From Metopolophium dirhodum (lineage: Eukaryota; Arthropoda; Insecta; Hemiptera; Aphididae): a stretch of DNA of 64,000 nucleotides. Positions 55,183 to 64,000 of this stretch are shown here, piece by piece. Under the pieces are notes generated by a model. That model searched no databases. It saw only the letters and a program-made list of their open reading frames with translations, and was not told the origin of the DNA. A program made the translations under genes and the position numbers. Within the stretch, counting starts at the first letter, position 1, and each line of letters begins with the position of its first letter. The DNA is taken from assembly GCF_019925205.1 (NCBI RefSeq), contig NC_083560.1:146340526-146404525 (forward strand), given 5' to 3'.

Positions 55183-57406
55183 GGATCAGTCACGAATAAA
55201 TACCAGAGTATTTCAATACTGGGGACGTTGGGTTAAGAACCGGCTAACTTAGTGGGCAGAGCACACACAAAAAAAAAAATATTTATAATAGTTAAAATAA
55301 TAGAATAGTTAAAATATTTTTAAAATATTTTATAATAATAATCTTTAAAGTTGTTTAATAATCAACAGAATCTTTTAAGAGATTGTATTAATATATAATT
55401 TAATGATAGGGAAAATATCAAGAAACCAAAGCAAAGGTGACTTAATAAAATAATAATAAATTTTTAAATAATATTAACTTGAATAGTGTAACAATAGTAG
55501 AGGGAAATATGGGAAAATAGTAAATAGTTATATTAAAGTTATTATAAAATGAAAAATTGTGGCTAAGCAACAAAGTGGATATACTGGTCCAAGTATTAAA
55601 ATAATACTATAAAATAATACGTAGCACCAATTCATAAACAAAATAAGAATATAACAGTAATAATAAGGTGGAAATTAATTTAAATATAATTACTGTAACA
55701 GTGAAATAAGATAATTACTAATAAGAAAATATTTTAAATAGTTGTGCACTAAGCGTACCAGAAAAATTAATATAATAAGAATAATAAAGTAATATAAATT
55801 GTTATACTACAAGATAAATAATATAGGGGAAAATCAATTTTAATTTAACAAAATAATGTTTAACTATACGGGTTATACTAAAGGAAATATAATATTTTAA
55901 TATAAGAGTGAACTAAATGTCCTAAGACAGATAATAATAATGGAGTTAATTTAATTTAACAGTCGTGAAACAAGATCACAAAAAATAAATTTAATTAATA
56001 ATTTGTATTATAATAAGGTAATGGGGCCCTAAGCAGGACCAAGCTACCTAGCTTTCAAGCTACCTAGCAGCACATCAGTCGTAATGGTCTTATAGTAAAT
56101 TTTATATATAAAGGGAGTAGTATATTATAACAAGGGGAAAATAATAATTTTATATAATAGGGGAGATAGTGAATATTTTAAATAAAATAGTTATGAGGAC
56201 ACAGCTTGCAAGAGAATAATATTTTTATTAATTGTTAATATAGAATTGATAATTTTGATCACCTTGCGGTGGAGAATGTTATTTAATAGTCATTAAGTTT
56301 TTAATATAATATAATAATTTAGTTTAATTTAATTTAATTTAGAGGTAATACCTACAATGGGAATACATAATAAAAAGATACTTTAAATAATAGAATAAAA
56401 TTGCTGTCTACCAAGGTATTAATTGTTTAGCATTTAACATTACATCATATAAAATAGTAATTGTTTAACCAAGTTGGTAAAAATGATAGGTATAATCCGC
56501 AGATTTTAGTGTATATAATAAATTTGACCATGAGGTCTTTACAAAAACATGAGTTATAATATTATAAAATTGACCATGTAGTCTGGGAAAAAAAAAAAAA
56601 AGAGTTATCGCGCGTTCCTACAGAAATGAACCTAACAGTATTGTGTGAGGGAGGAGGAAAACGGTTCTAGGGAGCATAATTAAGGGGGGGGACAATAGGG
56701 GAAAATATAATAAACATACCAAGGGGAGAAGACGGGTCGTATGCAGTGTCCGGTTCCTAGTCGCCGCAGCTGTCAGGCCAACTCCGTCACCGTCAAACGC
56801 CTCTGCCGCATCCTCAGCCAGCACACACACCGAGCAGGAACAATCTCTGAAATAAGCATGTGGATAACAATTGTATATGGGGGGGAAACATAATAGAAAG
56901 ATTAAGAATTTAATTTTACCTTGGTAGGTGGTGCATCATTTTGCATATTTAATTTGTACAATATATTTTTTTTTTTGTTCTACCATAGGTAAATGAGAAT
57001 AATAAGAATAATATGACTTTGAAGTTAAATTTAATATAATAATAATATTGAGAGATCTCTTGCAAGAGTATAATAATTTTTCCAGTCATATTTAAATAAT
57101 TTAAGTTGATAAAAATATGGGTTTTTTTTGGGGAGTAGCACGAGTAGGGAGTTTGGGCGGTTTGATTTTGTAAGTTATTAATAATGAGAAATGAAAAGTT
57201 TTAAAGATGAAAATGGATAATTAATTTTTTGCCATGTGCTGTTGGAAAGAAATGTATGTTTTTTAGACCTAACGTTATTTGCCATAGAAAGAAGAGATTT
57301 TAATATTTTAAATTTTGAGAGCGTGGATTTTAATTTTAAGAAGGTTTATAGAGAAGAGAGAAAAAAAAAAAAAAATATTATTAGTTACAAAGGGGGATTT
57401 GGACAT
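55183..57406. other. Long 5' leader of Gypsy-2
   Basis: 2.2 kb between the primer site and gag ATG. AT-rich; small GC-rich part near 56600-56830. No gene supported. Unusually long for a Gypsy leader; might hold packaging or internal initiation signals. Confidence 0.5.
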
Positions 57407-57426
57407 GAGTCCTGTCACGGTCGCCA
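57407..57426 (-). promoter_or_regulatory. Gypsy-2 primer-binding site (tRNA-Arg-like)
   Basis: On the minus strand TGGCGACCGTGACAGGACTC begins two bases after the 5' LTR end. Its complement ends in ...GTCGCCA and looks like the 3' end of a tRNA-Arg. Confidence 0.75.
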
Positions 57427-57428
57427 TA

Positions 57429-58286
57429 TGAGAGAATCCGGAGCTTTTTAGGACTCCGTAAACCACCCACGACAAAAGGGGAACACTTCTGTCGCGACCT
57501 GTGAGCCGCACCGCGTGATGACCCGAGGGCCAAGTCGGTGGAGCTCACAGGCTTTGTACACGCAACGACAATTGAATGCCGAGGATTTATTTAGTTAAGG
57601 GGAAATAATATTACAATAATAATAAAAATGATATTAAGGTTATGAACAAGATATATATTAAATTGGCGTTGAAATTTGACATTATAAAGAATAATAATCT
57701 TCCAGGCTATATGAATATAATGATTTTGGCGCAAGGCAAACGCAAGATAATTATAATTGGGCGCATGGCAATAATAATATAATAATAGTAGGGCAAACAT
57801 GAACGAAGATATAGTGGCACATGGCAAATACAAAATAATATATAATTTGTCGCATGCTTTCCCGGCCACACCCACCATATAACTCATGGTGTGTCCTCGC
57901 AGGGTTACCGGGAAAACGTGCTGGTAAAGGGGGGGACAGGGGAAATTAGGCATATTACGACTTTGACGTGATGAGCATGCAGCATGCATGGTCGATGTTG
58001 ATAGGAGCTGTCGGCCGCCGCCCGGGCCCTCATGGCGGACTTAGCCCATCATCGTGGTTGACTACAGGCGTCGAAAAATGTTGACGGCAGTTGGCGTGTA
58101 TTTAACGAAGTCGGTTGGTGAGTCAAAAAGGCCTGTGTGCCGCGTGGTTCCTGGGTGGTTGTGTGTTGGTCGTCGAACAGACGGGTGGATGGTCTCGATC
58201 GGGCAGGTGTGGAGCCGTGAGAACAACAGTACCAGCTAGGTACAGCCAGGTTCAGCGTAGGTGAAAAAATGAAACGGAGACCCGGC
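57429..58286 (-). repeat. Gypsy-2 5' LTR, outer end truncated
   Basis: Matches 32726-33584 with two substitutions (near 32750/57453 and 33511/58216) and one G-run difference. The outer 364 bases present in the 3' LTR are absent here. The match stops abruptly at CCCGGC, where the next sequence begins CAGGCTGTGG. Confidence 0.9.
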
Positions 58287-58527
58287 CAGGCTGTGGTAAC
58301 TTGATAGCACAATTTTAGGTCGCGCTTGTCTCAGTCACGTCGCCGTGCATTCTTTTTCGCTCCTTTTTTCTTAACGCTGTTCATGACAATATTTAAAAGC
58401 GGAATAATTTTTGTATTTTCATTTTTCTTACAATGTAGATAATCTTGTGAACTTAGTACAGTGTTTAATTAATTTTTTTAATTTACCTATGTAGATACGT
58501 CATACGTAATATTGTAAATTTGTTAAA
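58287..58527 (+). promoter_or_regulatory. 5' region of the THAP9-like gene, possible element terminus
   Basis: Begins CAGGCTGTGGTAACTTG exactly where the LTR is cut, so it may be the terminus of the P-type element, followed by an untranslated leader. No matching inverted repeat is found to the right within the window. Confidence 0.35.
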
Positions 58528-61500
58528 ATGTCTAAGCATGCCTACAAATGCGTAATAGGCTGCGGTGTTAAAAGTAAGTCGTATTTTAGTTATATTATGC
58601 TTTATAAAGAACATTCATTATTGTTTATTCATTTTTATGCGTTTTAAAAATGTACCTATTGTCACTGTATACTACAATTTATATTAGTAAGTATCATGAA
58701 TTCATAATGTTCATGTTCATTGTCAAGTACAAATTATTATTAATATCCTAGAATTTCCAATATTTATCTAAACTTTACCTGCCTAGGTACTTTTAAATGA
58801 TTTTTATTACTTTTGGATATTAAAGTCGAGATAAACACATACAGGGCAATAATTTAAAATACCTATTATCTGTAAGGTCACTAAGTTGTATAAATATATT
58901 TTACTAACGGAAGTGGCTATTTCTAATAGCCACTTCCTTTATTAACAGTGAATACCTACCAATAATTATTTTAGGTATACATTCACACCGATTTCCAAAT
59001 CCCAAGAAATATTATGACTATTTCGAAAAATGGGTGAATATCATAGGTAGAGATTTACATAGTCTAGACCCCATGACTGTTTATAATAAAATACGGATTT
59101 GTTCAATTCATTTCACCGAAAATGATACGTGTCCAGGCAGCAATAGATTGAAGAACAATGCTTTGCCAACTTTACATTTACCTAGTGAGTTAACATACTT
59201 ATTTATTTATAATAATACTATAAATTACATGATTGTTATATAAATTTAAATGATTATTTTATAATGACAATATTTTTTTTTATTTTTTTCAAAAAGTTGA
59301 CTGAAAAATCAAACATATTATATTGTTTAGATGTATATATTAGATTCAGATCAGAATTTATTGATCATATGATATGAATTCTTTTTCCAGTGACAGAAGA
59401 TTTGGGTGATTGTTCATCAGCTGCCACCGATCCAGTTGACTTAGATTTGTCTGGCATAAAACCCCTGGTTGAAAATGATTCTGCTGGTTTAATGTGTAGG
59501 TGTCTATGATACATTGTTTAATTTTTAATTTGAATACCTATTTGATTATTTCAGTTAACGTATTTTTTAATGTAGGTTTAAAAGTTAAAATTAAAACACT
59601 TTTATCCGGTTATAGGTACATTTATCTAACAGAATGGTCTATTTTGTTACAGATAACCATGTTGCTTGTTCATCAACTGCCACTGATCCAGTTGACTTAT
59701 ATTTGTCTGGCATAGAACCCCTGGTTGAAAATGATTCTGTTGGTTTGGTGTGTATGTATCTATGCTTAAATATTTAAATTTTATGCTATTACAATTGATT
59801 GCACACACCTATTTGCCTCTTGCTTACATTAAGCAAATTGCATGTTTAAATGCTTATTCCATGTTCTAATTTGCTTTCATTTACTTTGAACTGCTATTTA
59901 TCTAGGCGTTGCGAATAATGTTAGTGGTGTAAAGAATACAAAATCGTCAATGAGAAAAAAACTTCATGCTGATAATGGTTATTTTTATATATTATTTTAT
60001 TGTCTTGATCATATTGTAGGTATTTCAATAATTACTTAGAGCAGTGGTTCCTAATCGGTTGGTAATTTTGGTACTGTAAAATGGAAAAGATGGAATATAG
60101 TGAGATAAAATAACAAAAGAAACAAAGAAATATTGTTGTGTAATTAATGTATTGTTTTATTTATTTGCTATATGGTGGGGGGGGGGGGGGGAAGAATTCA
60201 AAAGGTAAACCACTGCTTTAGATAATATGAGAATTTAATTGTGTTAAACAATTTGTTTTGGATATGGCCACATTAGTATTGATATCACGTCCTTTGGATA
60301 TTGAAAATTAATTTTTTTTTATTTCATTATAGGGTTATTAAGAAGTATTAATGTTCACCGTGCAGCTGATTTGACTCCAAAATGTAGACAACTGTACAAA
60401 AAGGCTGTGCTTCTACAAAAGAGACTTCAAAACACTGATTTAAGCCGAAAACTTTTTAAAGATCGTCTAGATATGGCTCAAAAAGCAGCCGATAGTTTGC
60501 TGATCGACAAACTAAGTAAGAAAATGTCTGTTTCAGCTTCACTTTTTACAAGAATTCAATTACGTGAAACTCATAAAAAATCCAATGGAAGACGGTTTTC
60601 TCTGGATGAAAAAGTGCTGAGTCTCTCTTTGTACAAACGAAGCCCGCAATGCTATCGTTTACTATCAAAATTATTTACACTTCCCTGCCGAAGAACACTT
60701 ACATCTTTATTGGCTAAAGTACCAATAAATACTGGAATTAGTACTGTTGTAATGAAAGTATTGAAAAATAATGTTGCCAAATTACCTCCGGCTCAAAAAT
60801 ATTGTTCGTTATTATTCTATGAAATGAGTATTAGTGCGGAATTACATTATAACGAAACGTTGGACAGGATCGAGGGGTTTGAAGAGTATGGTTATGAAAG
60901 GACACAAAAATTTGCCGACCATGCATTGGTATTTATGATTCGGGGCATTACCAAAAAGTTTAAACAGCCAATTGCCTATTTCTTCTGCCAAGGATCAACA
61001 AGTAGTCCACGGCTTGTTAAATTGATCAAAGATATAGTTCCGAACTTGCATTCAACAGGGTTGCACGTAGTAGCTCCCATTAGTGATCAAGGGGCTACAA
61101 ATGAAGCTGCCATAAAAATTTTACATGCTGACACAAAGGCCTATTATTTAAAAAAAAATGTTGAGTATCGAAATGATGTATACGAAATCCAACATAACCA
61201 AGAAAGGCTGAAAATAGTACAATTATTTGATCCACCTCACTTACTGAAAGGTACTTAATATTTATAATTTATTTATATTTTGTATTTATTAGAGTTATGA
61301 TGTTTCATAGGAATACGGAATAATTTAATAACAAAAACCTTAATTTTCACCACGGATGATGAAAAATATGAAGCAAAATGGCAGCACATAATTGATTTAT
61401 ACAAGCTTGACAGTACAATTCCAAATGTCAAAATGTTACCGCGATTGACAGATTATCGTGTTTTACCACAAAAAATTAGTAAAATGAAGGTAAAATGTGC

Positions 61501-62831
61501 AGCACAAGTTATGAGTGAACGCGTATCTTCTCTGATGGGATTTTTAGCTTGTAAATATTACATGATGTAATTTAATTACTTGACATTAATGTGTTGTATT
61601 ATTTTTAGCCAAAAACATAATCAATTCAGAAGCTCGAGGTACTGCAAGTTTGTGTTTAATGTTTGATCAGTTATTTGATTCAGTCAATGGGTCCTACGAT
61701 AAAATTGTTGATGGTAAGAAGTACAGAACAGCAATTAAAAAAGGGACTCCTCATTTTGAATTGTGGGAAAAATACTTACCAGTCTTGAAATCCATGGTTT
61801 TTGTAGACCCCAAAACTGGTAAACATCAGAGACCACCAACTATAAAAAATTGGGAAGTTACCATTAGAGGTTAGATTTTCTAAAATTGTTGATACCTATT
61901 TTGAAAATTATTTATAATTTAAAATTTTTTTATTTGTTTGTCTTTAGGTTTAAAAACTATTTATCAATATTTGCAAACAAAAGGCATCAAATCTATTCTT
62001 CCTCGAAATTTTAATCAAGATTCGTTAGAAAATTTTTTTGGTTCCTCCCGTAACATTGGATGTAGAAATGTTAATCCATCTTGCCATGCATTTGCATCTT
62101 CTTACAAAACTCTCTTGCTCAATAGTTTGATGTCTATCCACTCTCCTGGAAATAATTGTGAAGAAGATTTTGCTAGCTCTTGCCTTTCCTCTTATCACGA
62201 GATTTTTATCAATTCAAACACAGAAAATAGTAATACTAATGAAAATATTGTCTGTCATGATTTCCCTCAAAAACCGTGTATTCAAAATCAACATGGAATT
62301 AATGTTGAATACCTAACATCTCAGACCCATACATATATATCTGGTTACATACTTAAAAAATTAAACTTACTTCTTTTAAAAAATTGTAGCTGCTTAGCAC
62401 AATTATGCTCAACTCAATCTAATAACAATCACAATTTAATAACGGCTCGTGAATATTCCCAAACATTTATATCTTTAAAATACCCTAATAAAATATTTTG
62501 TTCTTTGGTACAAAAAGTCATTGACTTAGTAAGTGAAAAATTACCAACCATATGCCATACCTTAAATTTAAAATCCACTCTTATAAATATAGTATCTAAA
62601 CTTATAAATTTAAATATATTAAAATGTCAGTTACATGAACAAATGTTTGGTCAAATATTTTTAAATTTTACTATTAAATTTTTAATATACAATTGGTGTA
62701 ACAGTGTGAACAAAATTTTAAATGGCAAACAATCTATAAATACAAATGAAAACGATCCCATTAAAATTTCAGCTTATGAACGTTATGTCAAATACTCAAA
62801 ATATAAAAACTTAAAAATCAGAAAGTTTTAA
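58528..62831 (+). CDS. THAP9-like (P-element-type) transposase, nine exons, intact frame
   Basis: Exons 58528-58573, 58975-59184, 59391-59495, 59653-59751, 59906-59977, 60333-61250, 61311-61550, 61609-61869 and 61948-62831 join by GT-AG introns, all phase 1, to 944 residues. The THAP domain spans exons 1-2 (CVIGC, SHRFPNPKK, ICSIHF, NALPTLHLP). Exons 3 and 4 are duplicates (TDPVDLDLSGIKPLVENDS / TDPVDLYLSGIEPLVENDS). Exon 6 has LSLYKRSPQCYRLLSK, YYM-like FYEMSIS where FDEM is usual, IEGFEEYG, and SDQGATNEA. Exon 9 has FNQDSLENFFG with the third catalytic Glu. Intact frame, but the first Asp is Tyr. Confidence 0.9.
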
Positions 62832-62915
62832 TAACCAATTTTAAATACTCTTTTATTTACATAAATAATTTAATTCAAAATCATAACAACTTTAATTAAA
62901 AAAATACTATAATAT
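62832..62915. other. 3' flank of THAP9-like gene
   Basis: AT-rich, likely 3' untranslated region. Confidence 0.4.
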
Positions 62916-63185
62916 GATAGTTTGTTAAGTTTGCAATTTATTATTATATACTTATGTACTTAAATATTTATTGATATAAAATATATATAGGTGTTTTATT
63001 TAAAAATGCTTAATTTATGATAATTTGTTAAGTTTGCAATTTATTATTATATACTTATGTACTTAAATATTTATTGATATAAAATATATATAGGTGTTTT
63101 ATTTAAAAATGCTTAATTTATGATAATTTGTTAAGTTTGCCATTTATTATTATATACTTATGTAATTAAATATTTAATAAAACAA
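62916..63185. repeat. 103-bp tandem repeat, about 2.6 copies
   Basis: TTTGTTAAGTTTGCAATTTA recurs at 62921, 63024 and 63127. The first two units are almost identical; the third is cut short. Confidence 0.95.
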
Positions 63186-63530
63186 AATTTTGTTGATAAT
63201 TTGTCATTGGTATCACTTTCCTTTAGTTAATTCTGAATTTACGGGGTTAACGGCATAGAAAAGAATACTAACGTTAACGGTTAACATTATTTAACGTTAA
63301 ATATTTTCCTTTCCAAAATCAATTTCTTTGGTATCATATTGTTTATAGGTAATTCAGAGTAATATTTTCAAAATGGAATGCCACAAACATAATTCATTTT
63401 ATAATATAGGCAGGAAATGAAATAAAAACGCATAGTGGAAGTGGATTAGTGAAATAAAATGGATTGTCTGTTAAGAATCCATGTCACTACACTTAAATAA
63501 ATTATTTTTCTACTAATCACCGTTCCGGTA
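63186..63530. other. Non-coding gap
   Basis: AT-rich. Contains AACGTTAACGGTTAAC-like palindromic bits near 63270-63300. No gene. Confidence 0.4.
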
Positions 63531-63630
63531 TGCGGTGCAGTGGTAATCCATAAGAATTCGGCGCGGACGAACAGAGCTCGAATCCCATCCGACTATCATT
63601 TTTTGATTTTTTTTTCCATGTTAGTTCTTC
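63531..63630 (+). repeat. tRNA-like SINE head
   Basis: TGCGGTGCAGTGG (A-box-like) and, about 45 bases on, GAGCTCGAATCCC (B-box-like), followed by a T-rich tail. Reads like a decayed tRNA-derived SINE. Confidence 0.45.
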
Positions 63631-63678
63631 CATCAAACACGGACAGCGCTAGTGTGCTACCTAAAAACATTAACATTG

Positions 63679-63905
63679 ATGCCCGGTTGCACATACGACC
63701 AATAACTAGTTATCGGTCCAATAACCAGGTTATCGAATCGATAACAATTTGACAGGTTGCACAAAGGATCAATAAGTTTTATCAATCCAATAAATATTGT
63801 GTTATCGGTTCGATAAGTTGTAGACCTGATTTCGGTTCGATAAATATTCAAAAGAGTTCTATAACTTTATTGATCTGATAATATCGAATTATTTTGTGAT
63901 AACTG
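63679..63905. mobile_element. MITE-like sequence, internally repetitive
   Basis: Begins near GCCCGGTTGCACATACGACC. GGTTGCACA recurs at about 63754, and AATAA/TTATCGGTYC/ATCGATAA-type motifs recur several times in both orientations. Boundaries uncertain. Confidence 0.4.
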
Positions 63906-64000
63906 ATAAGGTAATATTATTATTTGTCATATTTTAATTAAATATTTTTGAAACGAGTTCAATCTTATTTTCTGCTTCATCAGTGTTAGGTAAGTTACAG

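Larger units (their letters stand above)
32726..58286 (-). mobile_element. Gypsy-2: Ty3/Gypsy retrotransposon carrying Polinton-2
   Basis: Minus-strand element: truncated 5' LTR (57429-58286), primer site, leader, gag (split between 54917-55182 and 38577-39753), pol (35238-38568), 3' region and 3' LTR (32726-33948). Over about 858 shared bases the LTRs show two substitutions and one G-run length change, so insertion was recent. The outer part of the 5' LTR is missing. Removing Polinton-2 (39754-54916) and one target duplication reconnects gag. Confidence 0.9.

Overview
The window is AT-rich arthropod nuclear DNA. The intron-bearing THAP9-like, piggyBac-like and KIAA1586-like genes, the two Polinton (Maverick) elements and the poly-A/T texture suggest an insect, most likely a sap-sucking hemipteran such as an aphid; this taxonomic call is an inference. 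I see no rRNA or functional tRNA gene, CRISPR array or ordinary housekeeping gene. Almost everything is a mobile element, and many elements are nested in one another.

Layout, left to right. 1-1313: decayed 5' half of a THAP9/P-element-type transposase gene (minus strand). 1451-~10860: Polinton-1 remnant, with truncated DNA polymerase B, capsid genes fused by a deletion, protease, PLA2/core-like protein, packaging ATPase, a conserved partner protein, chromodomain integrase with one stop, an unknown protein, a BIR (IAP-type) protein and 87-bp tandem repeats. ~11190-25067: broken Ty3/Gypsy element (Gypsy-1) carrying two insertions: a hAT element with a ZMYM1-like transposase (~11945-15167) and a 3.7-kb mariner/Tc1-type deletion derivative (19002-22695). 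25647-31290: KIAA1586-like hAT-derived gene (minus, frameshifted), one intron of which holds a structurally intact piggyBac-like element (25987-29511, TTAA duplications, three-exon transposase).

32726-58286: a second Ty3/Gypsy element (Gypsy-2, minus strand) with two nearly identical LTR copies and a tRNA-Arg-like primer site. Its gag gene is split by a complete 15.2-kb Polinton-2 (39754-54916) with ~202-bp near-identical terminal inverted repeats and a 6-bp target duplication, CACAGT. 58528-62831: apparently complete nine-exon THAP9-like gene whose first catalytic Asp motif is changed. 62832-64000: tandem repeats, a tRNA-like SINE head and a MITE-like edge.

How the parts work together. Polinton-2 encodes the usual set for a protein-primed, capsid-forming element: polymerase B, integrase, major and minor capsid proteins, packaging ATPase, PLA2-domain protein, hydrophobic core protein and adenovirus-type protease. 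It also has an unrecognised pair of paralogous proteins, one of which shares a zinc-finger module and upstream DNA with the polymerase. Polinton-2 is arranged as apparent transcription units whose ends carry AT-rich hairpins or, in one case, a perfect 34-bp palindrome. Several of its genes carry stops or frameshifts although its ends are almost identical. These 3'-end hairpins and the duplicated finger cassette are the least expected things in the window.
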